A stretch of DNA of 64,000 nucleotides from Lunularia cruciata (Eukaryota > Streptophyta > Marchantiopsida > Lunulariales > Lunulariaceae): assembly GCA_948567375.1 (NCBI GenBank), contig OX419757.1, positions 74,400,001-74,464,000 on the forward strand. The letters are read 5' to 3'. This document shows positions 23,473-35,745 of the stretch, in pieces. The notes beneath the pieces were generated by a model that was not told the DNA's origin, did no database searches, and saw nothing but the letters and a program-made list of their open reading frames with translations. The position numbers and the translations under genes were made by a program. Numbering within the stretch: position 1 is the stretch's first letter; every line of letters starts with the position of its first letter.

Positions 23473-26400
23473 GGGCGGGTGAGCTGGAACGTTGACCAGG
23501 AGATATGGAAAAGCATTCCTTGTCACTTGGTAAAACATAGGAGTATTTAAGATATCCCAAAATGGATTCTTGCGAAATAGACATCTATAGGTCCACAATG
23601 TAATATATCTTACAAGTAACTGCTCTTGGAATTTTTCTCTAATTTTATTTGGAGATATTTAGGATGTTATGTTTTCTCAGTTTTAATCTTTGAAATAGTG
23701 GAGCTGTTATATGTTTAGAAATTCGCGTTCTCATAAGGACATCCCCTAGAATTTAGAACTTAGTGGATATCGTGAGAACAAGATAATATTCTCCCAAGAA
23801 ATACAAGTGAACAAGATAATGTGCACTTGTATGCTCAAGAGAAAAGACTTTAGCAATTTTGAAGTTATTGATAATTGTAATTCTCCGGATGTGTTTCCCA
23901 CCAGTGTTCCTCCCTGATCTTTTTTATCATAGTCTATTAGAATTTTATTTTTTTTAGGTAAAGTGCTTGAATTCATTGACGTCTTCTAGTGAACTTATAA
24001 TTAAAATTGCAATGGGAGTTGCACTCACTGCCTTAGGCTGGAGTTTGCACTCCCTCCATGGCTCATAATCTATTGAAATTTTTGTTCTATTGGTAAAGTG
24101 TTTGAATTTATTTAGTCTTCGAGTGAAATTATAACTAAAATTGATATTTAAAATTCCAAAGTTGCATTTTATGGTTCCACTTTAGTTAAACTTAAAAGAA
24201 CATGACCTCAAAAATCCTAAGTAATGACTTTTGAGCAAGTTGTAATTAACTTTTTGATTTGATATCGGGAGTAGGTTATGCATGACGCAAGGGGGTAAAC
24301 ATATTAGCCAATATAATATACATGTAAAGAAAGTTTTATATTAATTAGCAAATTACAAGCACATGAAAAATGAAAGACTAGGATTCCAAGTTTAGCAAAT
24401 CAAAGTTGAAATGGGATACTATTATGTAACCTACAAGCACATCAAGAAATAGAATTCAAAGTTTCGCAAAGCAAACCACTAGGAATGAGCAATCTCTAAG
24501 GTGAATATGTAGAGTTATGAGCTAATCTGTGATTGGCAAGTGCATGAATTGATTGATAATTTTATGAATCTAACTTTTACATTGTGGATTGAATACTGAT
24601 TGAGTCTATATTTTAAGAGTTTACTTATCACAAAAATTTTACTTTTGATATTAATGCTTGGAATAGAAAAAGAGCTTATGAGAAATAATAGCTACATATA
24701 CAATAGGATGGACATAATTTATCAAAATGTTTATTTAAGAATTTGGGATGATGTTTTAAACGGTAGAGTAATTTTATTGCAATTTCACCTTCTTGAATCC
24801 CCATTTTTATATAAATGTCACATCCAATTATTCATGATCTCAATATTGCATAGTACACAACAAGCATATATTAGTAAATCTCACTTACTTTACTTGGTCA
24901 AACTGCAAGCTCTCCGAATCTTATGCTTGTAATCTAACTTGATCCAATTACTTGCACCAACATGAGTAAGTCAATTGATATAGAATATAATTGGTACATA
25001 CTTTAAAATTCTCAAATGATGGTTCATTCATCAAATTACTAAATTCCCAATGTAGGCCAGTTGAATCTAGGCTTGTCCTTTATCTAATTACCTTTCCTCG
25101 TATGAGTAAGTCAATAAACATTCAGATACTTGTATAATAGTTTGCTTATTGAATGAGTAAATTTTCCATGTAGTCCAATTGGATCTAGCTTTGTTTCTAA
25201 ATTATGACTTATAATCATCAACTAATTCTAGCTTATATCTACCTATGATTTCTACTTTACATGAAATGGATCATGGATAATTTCCATAGAACCATAACGT
25301 AATCTAGATCTATGTACAATGTCAAGGTTTAAAAATATTATCCTTTAGAACTTTCTTATATCCTAGGTTGGTGGATAGCCACCAATGCACTGAAATGCTA
25401 ACCCTAAAACTACCTTGTCTTTCTATATCAAATCCTACTAAGTAGAAAGCTTTGGTTTAAACCCAAAATTTGAAAAACTGTCACTAAATATCAATTTTGG
25501 AATCCTAGGATCATACTTCTAGTCTTACAACATTAAAACTCAAGTTTTTAGTTCTTCTACTTATTACTTATGGTTGACCTTTATCCTATTGAATAAATTC
25601 TTTCAATTTCTTTCTAGTGATAAAATAAACTCTAAATTTAGAGACCCAATGCTTTGACTTTGACTCCAAAACTGCACAAAATTTTAAATTTTTTTCAGAC
25701 ATATAACTTAATCCAAATTTTGAGGTATGAGGTATTAATAGCTTCAACTAGTCATTACTAAAGTTAGATATTTCCTTTTGTTGAGTATATTGACTAAAGA
25801 GAAGACTTGAAAGTGAAGTCCTTGACTAGTAAAATGTTGTTGACAAGTTTAAGCTCTCTTGTAGTTTGGATTATTTACTAGAAGGAAAGACTTGCAAGTA
25901 AAGTCCTTAATTAATGAAGTAGTTGGTAAAAACTTATTGGTGAATTCTTTTTAATATTAGCTGATTAAGATTTTTGGGTAAAGTCTTTGAATGATGTATT
26001 TAGTGAGTTCTATTTGTCTTATATACCACATCACCAATGCATGAGGGATAAAATTGGTCTTTGCCATTATATTTAGTATAAAAAGAAGTATGAGTGTTCA
26101 TTAGGGAGATCTCATATTTGGAGTTTATTCTATAAATATTGATGTGTGAAAAACTAGTATTAAGACTCAATTTGAGTGCCAACTTACATAATTCTATCCA
26201 TACTCTACATTCATACCTATGCATTTGTAACCACTTTCATTATATACAATTAGAACTACAATGTTAGTGAACTACTTATATTACTTAATTTATAATTGTA
26301 AAAAAAAGAAGAAGCAAGAGTAACTTATAAGTTATATCAGAATTTAAGAAAGAAAAAATTAAGCTTATTCATAACTATTTAGGAACTGCTTACAGAAACT

Positions 26401-27116
26401 AATTTGGGATGTGTATGGAGGAAACATGAGATATAAATTTGTGATAGTTTAAAATAAAAGAGATTTCTATATCAAAAGATAAATTGTTTATATCAAAATT
26501 TATGACAGCCACTTGAATTACCATCTTAGAGCTAGTCTATAATATTTAAGAAAAGGTATAACAAAATTTTCAAACAATTTTAGAAGCCTTTCTTAAGTAT
26601 ATTGTGATTGCTCATTGCAATTAACAACAACCAAGAACTAATTATTTGAAAATAAATAAATTACAAAATTATTATATTTTATTGAAGAAACTGATATTTT
26701 ATCAAAGAATAGAAATTTTATCCTTTTAGAACATCAGCCTTTATATATCAAGATAATATCTTTGGTTCTCAACAAGAAAAGCTAAGATTTAATAGTTAGC
26801 TTAGCTACAAAGCTAGCCAATTTGTTTAGTAGAAAATAATATTCAATATAGCAACTAAATAAGAGGAGTGTGCATATTATTTAGAATTATTCTACCAAAT
26901 TATAATATTTGTTTTGGATTTTGATGAAGGCTAGTGTTCTTGAGAAAAAAAAATACTCCCTAAAATATTAAAACATAAAAATTTCTGGACAACCAACATG
27001 ATTCAAATAATAAAGATTAAAAAATGATAGACAAAAAAGTTCCTCAAGAAATGAAAGAAAACTAAAAATTTTGCAACAATCAAGAAATATTTGAGTGTAT
27101 TGGTTTTGTTCCTAGT
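23473..27116. other. AT-rich intergenic DNA, probably very old repeat remains
   Basis: This stretch is strongly AT-rich with many short homopolymers. It has no open frame above about 110 codons and no recognisable motif. A few phrases recur loosely ('aagtccttgactagtaaa' and 'aagtccttaattaatgaag' near 25.8-25.9 kb), hinting at decayed duplications. Confidence 0.4.
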
Positions 27117-27611
27117 TGTTATGAGCGTTTGTTTCATAAGAATTGATCTTAATATAATAAGCTCTTTGTAATGAGCAAACTTGGTTACTAATATATGTCC
27201 TCTGTGTGGTACTTCTACAATAATAATTTAGTATAATCTTGGTATATAAATTATTAGAGCCTTTTAACAAATACTCTAGTAAGTACTTAATAAGTTTCAT
27301 ACAGTAATATTTAGAAGGTTTATGAGAACCTTACTAATCTAAGGTCCCTAAGAACCTTCCTTGAGATTGAGTAGGCTAGTTAGGTACTTGGGGTAGCTTC
27401 TTAGGTTGAGTAACTTAGCTAAGAAGTGACTTGGTTAGGAAGTTAAGAACTAACTTTTTTAGAGAGTAATCTTGTACCCACCTCAAGTATCTATAACAAA
27501 GCTTTGGCTAATCTTTAGTATTTAAAGTTTGCTCCATTCAGTTGTCTGTCCATCTCTGCTCTTTTATACTCACTCCTTGTTTCCTTTTTCTCTTGGATCC
27601 TAGTCATCTCA
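27117..27611 (+). repeat. Probable 5' LTR of a decayed LTR retrotransposon
   Basis: The proposed ends are TG (27117) and CA (27610-27611). Directly downstream is a sequence resembling a primer-binding site. A degenerate counterpart follows at about 32520-32830, sharing 'ataataatttagta' and 'ggctagt.ag.tagtt' in the same order. A diverged inverted relative is visible at 49572-49910. Boundaries are approximate. Confidence 0.45.
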
Positions 27612-27613
27612 AG

Positions 27614-27625
27614 TGGTACTAGAGC
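27614..27625 (+). other. Putative tRNA-iMet primer-binding site (variant)
   Basis: 'TGGTACTAGAGC' lies two bases after the LTR end. The usual plant initiator-Met primer site is TGGTATCAGAGC, so this differs by an exchange of two adjacent bases. The position and match support an LTR element. Confidence 0.5.
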
Positions 27626-28920
27626 AAGAGGATGGATTGAGTCTATAATTCTCTTGAACAATTACTTCCTTATAACTTAAAAACATTTCATTCATGTGAT
27701 GCATATGGACCATTTTCATCCATTTATAATATCTTGTTTGGTCAAACTTTCTTAGATATTATCCTTATGTCAAATGATTCTTTAGTGCTTCTTGTTCTCA
27801 CTTATAATCAACCGTGGACATGAGCTAATTATATTTTTACTATGAAATTGGAAAAATACTTTGGATAATGGTGAAAATGGAAAATATAATGAATAACCAT
27901 AAATTGAGCATCTTACTTAAGCATTGGAGACCATTCTTAGCCATAATAAGTAGAACAAGTAACATTTAGAGGAGAAGTAAGTTATATATTTTTCCAAGCC
28001 AAAATCCATTTAATGAACAGATAATTGTAAGTAAAGTGGGACCGTTCTACTTGACATGAGTAATTATGTTTTACGCACCAACATACTAGATGATAATAAC
28101 AAATTTTCTTTGCTCTAGCCAACTAAAAGGCATTATACAATCTTAGTAGATGTGCAACATGGAGCAAGTACAATGTGATTTTGTGGCCCCAATTGATTCT
28201 TAATAAGAGTTTAATAAGAACTTCATATCCAAGTTGCAACTCATCAACATAGAAAGAGTAACATAAGATTATCTTATAAAGTTAAACTAGTTGGTTTAGT
28301 AAAAAGTTATATGATTTTATACAAATTTCAAATATTTATGAAAGAGAAGCATCCAATCATCTCATACATGGATTGAATCCATGCATAAAGTTGGAGATGC
28401 ATAAAGATGGAGATAATCATAAGGGGACAAGTTGATTAAAAGAAGCTAGGTAGAAGCTCAAAGGATTTGACTCCCTAGTATCTTCAACACTTGTGCATCT
28501 ATAATATCTATAAGTCATGTAAGCCCATATCATATCATATCTCTAAGCCCTTGTGAGTCATGTAGAGGCTCCAACATAAATTGCTTATTAATTTTGATAA
28601 TGAATGACATCTTTGAAGTAAAAGATGCTTCTATTATCTACCTTACATATTACATGTTGTATTTTGGATTGTCCAAATAGCATTAGACAAATGAAACTAC
28701 TTATACAAGCTTAATACATGGAAGAGCCTTTTGATCACAAAACAATATATTCTTAATTAGATAATTCAAGTACCTTGTTGGGAGCACATTCAATTCTAAA
28801 ATTATTTAGAGCTAAATATGCATGAATTTTTAAATTCACATTCTATGATGCATGTCAAGACACACTTCATGATGAGCATCAATTTTTTGTTGCTTTTCAT
28901 TGGTTTTTTATAATGTAAAT
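27626..28920 (+). pseudogene. Decayed internal region (gag-like) of the LTR element
   Basis: The reading starts with ATG at about 27632 and is stopped almost at once. Short readable stretches follow, such as 'FHSCDAYGPFSS' near 27690 and 'IYEREASNHLIHGLNP' near 28330. The latter recalls the C-terminal part of retrotransposon gag proteins. There is no protease or reverse transcriptase. The call rests mainly on position after the LTR and primer-binding site. Confidence 0.35.
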
Positions 28921-29633
28921 AGTCCAAACCAGACCTGCAACTATGGATTCATAAGAGGTCATATTTCTACGACACAAAGATTCAAGATACCTAAACAAAA
29001 TAGACTCTCTATGGCCACTGGACAAAAATAAGACCAGACTCATTTTTTGGCCAGACCTTTTTTTTCATTCTATCAAACTTTACAACAAGGATTCCCCAAT
29101 GAAATGAGCCACCACACTATAAGGAAATCCCTACTTCACAAGTTTCTATGGAATGATTGGAGCCACAATGACTTTTTGACAAATACAAACTCCGCCAATT
29201 TCTGCCACCATTTTAGGAACACACAAAAAGACGCATTCACCGCCAAAGAACCATTGGCAATTGTCCACACCTGGTCTCTTGTGTGACATGGATGATCCAA
29301 CCCTTCACCAACTACCACACCGGAAGAAGGACAGACCCCACCTCACCCCACCAATGCACAAGGTGAATCTTTTTGCAATTTTCAATAACACTTTTCACTT
29401 TTCACCTTTTTTTCTCCTTTCTTGCATTTCCCTCTCTTTGTGACTGCCATCTCTTATGACATTGCATAGACAATTCCCATAGTAGACTATCAAATTTGTT
29501 AAACACTACTGGGAGCTTGTGATGGAGGACTAGCAAACAAAGTGGGAATGGCACTATCATGCAAACTTGAATATTCAATCATGATGGAAAAATTTCTTGA
29601 AGGAGTGATTAAACTAAAGAGAGTTGAGGCAAT

Positions 29634-29880
29634 GGAAATCTTGAGTAAACCTCTTGAGATTTTTGAGTGGGGGTTATATTATCAAATAAACTACATCAAG
29701 AAATAAAAGATGCATTTCTTGTTGTGGGATTGGGGTCTCACAGATCTGATCATGCTGTAGGAATTTGTAATGCAAATAATCTAAGTAGAATCTTTTCCAA
29801 GGTTGCTCCATGATGTGGATAGAGGACCACAAGCAGTAGGTTTTGGGGGCAAATTGCTCCCTATTTGGGAATTTCATATC
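29634..29880 (+). pseudogene. Repeat-family ORF, N-terminal conserved piece (copy A)
   Basis: The translation contains 'LSKPLEIFEWGLYYQINYIKK', a stop, then 'MHFLLWDWGLTDLIML' and, further on, 'LLPIWEFHINTPY'. Copy B has 'NKPLEISECGLYYWTNYIKK' followed by 'MDFLLWDCGLADVAMLQEIC' at 46328-46146. Conservation at protein level despite nucleotide divergence suggests a real ancestral protein. Its function is unknown. Confidence 0.5.
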
Positions 29881-30166
29881 AATACCCCATACAATAGACC
29901 CAACAAATGACTTAAGTAGAGAATCAATGATTCATTTATCAGGAGGAAATCAACAAATGGGTATAAGATTGAAGAACCCGGTTTGCCACACAATCCCCAA
30001 AACAATAATGTAGTTATCTTGTTTAAAACAAACAAACTATGTGAATCAAAACTAAGTTGTCTTCTTCCAACTAGTACACACGCATTTGCCAATTAGTTGG
30101 GTAAGGATGCTTTGTGAGTAAGTCATCAACCTTTGGGAAGACATGACGTAAGGTTTTGCCATTATC

Positions 30167-30349
30167 ATGGCCTCCTTTATAATCCATTTCTACATCAGTA
30201 TGAACTTGCTAATGAACAAGGAGAAGGAGAAGTTTCTGTTCCACCTGCATCATCTAGCTTGCTTTAGTAGGGACCCCCACTTGCTGAAGGAGGTCACCAA
30301 GTACCACAAAGCAAACAAAGAATATGCTTGGACCAGGAAATTTGTGTGA
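30167..30349 (+). pseudogene. Repeat-family ORF, central conserved piece (copy A)
   Basis: This stretch reads 'FIIHFYISMNLLMNKEKEKF', then 'LKEVTKYHKANKEYAWTRKF', and in another frame 'TPLQFDKR'. Copy B (45860-45579) and copy C (about 48110-47915) carry the same pattern: 'HFYI.M.LL...KE.', 'LPKEI.KYH..DK.YA.T'. It is charged, predicted helical by eye, and matches no domain I know. It is broken by stops on both sides. Confidence 0.55.
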
Positions 30350-32519
30350 GTGGTGGAGACATATAACTCCATTACAATTTGACAAAAGGCTCTATTAGCT
30401 TGAGCAAATATTCAAGCCTCCAAGAAACAAAAATGACACTATGAGTTGGAATCTTTATCAAAAGATAGCAAGAGCAAACCTGCATTGTTCAAGTCAACTC
30501 AAGAGGGATGTCAATCATCAAGGAAAGGGCTGGCTGTCAAAAAAAGTTGTGGGTGCTGCTTGGAGTACAAAGTCAGGGAGTGAAGAATCCTTCACATGAA
30601 TTTTGTCTCCCATAGTGGACAAAAATGAAGAATGCTCAAATGACAAAGCACAATCATCACCCTCACTTAAAGAAAATGAATTACCTCCAATAGGGAAGGA
30701 GAAATTGCCAACTTTGGAACCCATGTCTCAATAAAACAAGGTGTTAGAACAAGACTAGCAAATTCATCATAAGATGACCAAAGAGTTGAGTGGAGAAAGA
30801 GAAATGCTAGCAACAAATGATCGGGGCTTCTCACCACTATTGGTCATATGACCATGCAACTACTACGTTAGGTGGAATGCATGGTTAACAAAACCTCCTA
30901 TCAAAAAAAGGCAAAAGACTTGCACACTCAAATCCACATGATGGAGAGGACGTCATACTTGAATGAGAAACTCAAATAATTGCATACAAAGCTCTAAAGC
31001 CACACCAATGTCAACTTCAAGGAGACCTTGTCCAACTTTAAATGAATCATGGAGAGTTATCAAAAAGTGCTCACTGACCTTGTTTGCATCTACCAAGGAG
31101 TTGAGAGTTTGACCCAAGTCCCACTTGCCCCTCCTACTAGAGAATAATGATTGGATCCTCATTTAACAAAGATGGTTGTGACCATTTTGTTCACCTAATG
31201 AGAAGACTTTGTTTCATATATGCCGACAATAACTTGTTTTTGTAGTCTTAAGAAATTTGTAGATGTACATAATGTGTAAATAGGTAACTAGGCCCGACTT
31301 GTGTATAGTACAAGCCTATTTGAGGTAGACAACCGTAGATTGAGTTGATTACATCCGCAGCTACCTACCATTAGGTTTAGGGTTAGGATAAGATAAGATA
31401 AGATTAAGATTAGGCAGTTTAGATGTACTTAGGAAATTTCCATGCATTAAAGCTATTGGATCTTTCCATGACCAAGTAGGAAATATATAAAATTCTTAGG
31501 CCTGATTTCACTAGGTCCATTTGTAGCATTCTTCTTTTGCAAGTAAAACATGAAGTTTATACCATCAAGACTCATGAGTTGGTATATGTGTATTAGTCTG
31601 CACTCTAAATGAATGATTGTATGCTTAACTTGTTTAGGAGTGACAAATCTTGAGGATGAACCTCAGCACAAGAGTGAAATGGCATATTTTGTGCAAGATA
31701 GAGAGTTGCTCTCTAGGAGTTTGGCCAAAGTCAAGAATGGTATGGGAATAAGCTTGCACTACCTTGGCGTCTTGTCTAGTAGCACTCCAAGATAGGATTT
31801 AGTAGCACAAATTGTTACTGATTCTTGTGACCTTGTGCCTTTCAGGAAGGATACAATATGCTGTCACGGTTATAGTCTTCAAAAGGTTGTAAAGTTTGGG
31901 ACTATTTCCACCTGGTTTAGCTTGCAAAGTGGTCAATCTTCCTTTTTGTAGAATTGTAGGAGAATGCCTTTTGTGCAACTTGTGGTAGGGTTGTTGTACA
32001 AATCTTGGATTCTATGAATCTCAATTTTTCAACTTTCAGCTCAAATGCGTAATTGGTGAGAAAAATGGCTCCAAAACAAAGTGACCTTTGTTTTGAATGA
32101 ATCCACCTGACCTCAAGAATCCTCTAGATTTTATACTTTAACATAGAGGAGAATAGATTGCATAACATTTTGTAGTGTCACTTGTTTGGATGACATGACT
32201 CTTTTGGGAATGATGCTGCCCAAGAGACTAAATAAAACATAATAGGTTGTCTTCATACCCAACTTTTAGCCAAATCCTACTCGTATCCTCAAGGGAATAA
32301 CTTGTTCTTATCAATTATATTGTAATAAGTCAACATTGAGTCACCACGATGAAAAATCATCTTTGTAAGATATTGGTAAATTGTGGTAGTTTAAAGATTG
32401 TATATCAATGTTTTTTAAGGAGATATTTTAACTTTTCTTTTGTACCTTTGAAGAGAAATTTCTTTATAATAGCCAATGGAAAGTGGACTTACCATAAAAT
32501 TCTTATTTGATGCTTTAAA

Positions 32520-32830
32520 GAATGTATAAAGTTAATGATATGCACATTTGCTTATGATATAATTCTAGAACTACCTTTCCTTGAACATTATTCTTGCTCA
32601 AGTTGATTGTAAAAGCATAAGTATAATAGTATTTTACCATAATAATTTAGTAAAATTTAAATATAAAAATTACAAGAAACTTCCAGAAGATCCCTAAGGA
32701 GTTTTGCAAATGAATATTTAAAATGCACCTAGAACCGTCCTACGGTAGGCTAGTGAGATAGTTAGAGAAGTATGTACTTTTCTTTTTCTTAAGTAATTAG
32801 CAAGGGCTTATGAGCCTTTTACTCACTTTG
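32520..32830 (+). repeat. Probable degenerate 3' LTR partner of 27117-27611
   Basis: This shares 'ccataataatttagtaaaat' (about 32636) and 'gaatattta...gtaggctagtgagatagttag' (about 32710-32765) in the same order and spacing as the left LTR. If correct, the enclosed element is about 5.7 kb long and repeat copy A lies within it. The 3' end of this LTR is not definable by eye. Confidence 0.4.
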
Positions 32831-34229
32831 AACTTTCTTTTGGCAAATGCAGAATGCATATCAACAGATAATTTGGTGAAATCTGAAAACCCTTGTAAAC
32901 TTTGTGTGTTTTCTTGAATGGTCTTCTGGTTTCTTTTTGATCTAGAGTTCTATATAATTTTGTAGTTGGTAGGGAAATGCTATCTTGGAAAAATAATACT
33001 ATGAGGACATCTTGCTCATATATAAGGGAATTTACTCTATGTTGTCTCTTCCTCCTTGAGGTTTCTATGTAGAAAATTACTTGGTTTATGCAATATTTTA
33101 TAGAATCTGTTTTACTATTAATATTTGCAGAATCTTGACATTTATATTGGACAAAAGAGGGATTCTTTGATACTCTGTGCATTTATGCAAGAGTGAATTA
33201 TTTGAACCATAAAGATTCAAAGATGTGAGTACATTATTGACAAAGCTCTCTTTATATGATAGATGTAACATTATTATTATTTTAATATTATTTACATAAA
33301 TTTTCTATATTTTTTTTTGTAAATTAGTATCAAAATAAAACATATGTAGTTTGAATGGTAACATTAATACTTGAGTATTCTTGTATACATACACTCGTCA
33401 TGGATAAAATTTAAACTTAAGGAGGATTATATTATACTTTATCCAACCTTCAAGATAAGGCTAAAGTTGTATATATGAGGATAAGTTGTGGCCTTATATT
33501 GAAGGTTATTTTAAGATAATTAGTCTTTTTTAAGAACAATTTAATGCTAGAAAAATTTCCCTTTGAAAGAGATATTGAAACTCATGCAATATGTTTCATA
33601 TAAATGTTTGCCTTAGTCCTTGAGATTTTTGTAGGCATATGAATGATGTTCATAGTTTAGAACCTTATGAAATAACAAAATATGTTCTTATGTTTGGTTT
33701 CCTTGGTTATAAATTAGAGTGGAAGGATAATGATTAAATGAATGCTTTCAAGTTGGATTATAAGTTAAAGAACATCATATTGAAGAGTGATTGGATAATT
33801 TGATATATTGGAATGTGTTTCTTCAATTCTATAAAGATTTGGTTTTATGAAATATTTTTTATAGGTCTAATAAATAATAAATATATTTATTATTTATTGA
33901 ATTATGTTAAATTTTTAGCTCTTAAAATATGTTGAATCTAAATATGGACATTAAGCTATTATGTCTATAAATATTTGACACTTCAAGTGAGAAATGTTTA
34001 TAAACATAGCACCAAAATTCTATTTTGGACTCTTGATGAAAATGATTTGGAACTTCTACAATTAAGAAATAGTAAATAGGTTGATCACTATTATTAACAT
34101 GATGTAAAATCAACTATTAAGTCTGAATATAGAAATTTAACCATAAGTGACAACAAAGGCACTCAAGACTCATTCAACAAAAGTATAGTATTTGTGATGT
34201 GTTGATGTACTAATATTATATTTGGTAAG
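32831..34229. other. AT-rich intergenic DNA
   Basis: I see nothing coding. The minus-strand frame at 32823-33182 (119 codons) is AT-driven and has no motif. Confidence 0.4.
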
Positions 34230-35060
34230 AATGGATCGTTACATTGAGGATACATGATGGAAATGACTAGAAAAAAGAAAAAAGTGTCACTATGATGATT
34301 GTATATTGTTTCATGTTTAATCTATTGGACGAAGTCAATTCCCTAAAGAGTGTATATCACTAATCTTGGAACACTATGAAACTATAAATAACCCACAATA
34401 AGGCCCATTGTAGATTGACTCCAAAGACTTATGAAGGTAACCATTCATGTGGAGTGAGGTCACTTTGCCTTGGAATTTTTTTCACCTTCCTTTTTTGCCT
34501 AGCCAATCATCTATCATTGAAGCAATTACAAGATCTATAATCAGTATTCACATCATTTGTATGAGATTGGTAGTGCTATGGTGCAGTACAAAGGGTTTGG
34601 AACACACAAACTGAGGGGCAAGTGAGATCTTTCCCCAAGTCCAATCACCATGATATACTATTTCACCCTTCCCAAAAGGTACCACATCATAGGAGTTGAA
34701 GTGATCATGATGCTAAATTTCACGAGGCAATGTTACCTTATGATACTCCAAGCATTCAACCATCTATCTCTGTATTATTCCTAACATCTATAGAGTACCT
34801 AGAGTTGCACACTCTAGTTCGATACAAATGATTCTCACTCAAGAGCTTCTACTCATGTGTCAATGTTCCTCACTCACATTCAGAAAAGCATGCAATCACT
34901 TTAACAAAGTGTAGACTAATACACATATATTGACTCAAGAATCTTGATAATATAAAATTTGTTTACTAAAAAGGAAGGATGTTCCAGATGGATATGGTGG
35001 TGTAATAGCCCAAGAAGCACACAAGATTGGAACTCTTAGAAAACTCTGATGCCCCAAAGG
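34230..35060 (-). repeat. Unclassified repeat family, 3'-part fragment D
   Basis: On the plus strand this matches copy B at about 42460-43330 and the reverse complement of copy A at about 31500-32330. Shared phrases are 'aaggtcacttt', 'gtttaa.c..ttgg', and 'gcatgcaatca...agtgtagactaatacacatat'. It contains only the 3' part and no ORF, so it could be a solo LTR or a truncated copy. The chromovirus begins 40 bp further on. Confidence 0.55.
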
Positions 35061-35099
35061 AGAACCTTGTGTTTATTATCTAGCAAAGAAGATCCCATC

Positions 35100-35493
35100 T
35101 ATAAAAGACTGAAACCGAGGAGAGAAATAGGAGAATAGAAACTCACATTGGGACACTTGAATGAGGGAAAAACTCCAAATGCCTAGGATGAGCTTCGGCT
35201 TTGGTATTTATAGGTAGCATACAAGCCCCTTGAAGCTTCTCAAGAAGCTTCCTTGAGCCGCTTTCTTGGAGTGCAAGCCAAGTTAACCTTCCTTCTAGAA
35301 GTAGTCTACTTGGCGTGTAAACTAAGCTAGTTGGAAGCTTTTAGAAGCTTCCTTCTAGAAGCTACCTACTTAGGGTGCAAGTTAACTAGTTGGGAAGCTT
35401 CCCAAGAAGCTTCTAGAATATTCTAGGTTATTTTGTCTTATTCTCTACTTCATAAGCCTAACTAACTTTGTTGCTAAATTCCATATTGTTACA
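35100..35493 (-). repeat. 3' LTR of the chromovirus
   Basis: This is a 394 bp repeat matching the 5' LTR with small indels and substitutions. On the plus strand it begins 'ta' (mutated from TG) and ends 'ttaca'. A TATA box (complement of 35205-35212) and heat-shock-element arrays are present, as in the 5' LTR. Confidence 0.9.
35394..35424 (-). promoter_or_regulatory. Heat-shock-element array in the 3' LTR U3
   Basis: 'GAAGCTTCTAGAATATTC' at 35406-35423 is four alternating nGAAn/nTTCn pentamers without a gap, preceded by another GAA..TTC pair at 35394-35401. Further inverted GAA/TTC arrays are at 35232-35251 and 35333-35361. Trimeric heat-shock factors bind three or more such units. Binding is inferred, not shown. 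Confidence 0.7.
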
Positions 35494-35508
35494 TATTCCC
35501 CCGCCGCA
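35494..35508 (-). other. Polypurine tract
   Basis: On the minus strand 'GCGGCGGGGGAATA' directly precedes the 3' LTR, the expected place and composition for the plus-strand primer of reverse transcription. Confidence 0.75.
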
Positions 35509-35745
35509 AGTTGGTGACGTCCTCGTTGCCAATGAAGCTTCGAATTCCTTGATGGCCGTCTGTGCATTCTGGAGGTGAGAAAGAGGTTCCCATGTGGCAT
35601 CATGAAGGGGATGCCCTTTCCAAAGGACCTTGTACTCCATATGTTGGCGACGGCCTTGTTGAATATAGCGACGTGCAAGGATACGATCAACTTCGTACTC
35701 CACATGATCATTGATAGGGACAGGGAGAGGGGGAGGTTGAACTCA
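35500..35745 (-). pseudogene. Chromodomain of the chromovirus integrase
   Basis: The frame contains 'YEVDRILARR', 'EYKVLWKGHP' and 'ATWEP', followed by a short helix-like 'AQTAIKEFE'. These are the hallmarks of a chromodomain, with the W-K-G-x-P and T-W-E-P blocks intact. In chromoviruses it guides integration toward marked chromatin. The start of this domain is out of frame with the upstream integrase part. Confidence 0.85.

Larger units (their letters stand above)
28930..32330 (+). repeat. Unclassified repeat family, copy A
   Basis: This region is collinear with copy B (47080-42430, opposite strand). Both have an upstream leader with 'GACCAGA.....TTTTTT', a promoter-like stretch, the same ORF pieces, and a 3' part that includes 'ttacatcc...ctacctaccattaggtttag'. 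In A the ORF pieces are at 29634-29880 and 30167-30349 and the 3' part is at 31240-32330. Copy C shares the leader and ORF, and fragment D only the 3' part. I recognise no reverse transcriptase, transposase or integrase in it. It may be a non-autonomous LTR derivative or a gag-like ORF of a large retroelement. Confidence 0.6.

Noticed and set aside
24600-24932. 110-codon plus-strand frame in AT-rich DNA
   Set aside because: Ile/Leu/Tyr/Asn-rich composition as expected from AT-rich sequence; no motif.
31372-31387. Telomere-like 'taggtttagggttagg'
   Set aside because: Only about two units and part of the conserved 3' part of the repeat family, where copy B has a variant; not an interstitial telomere.
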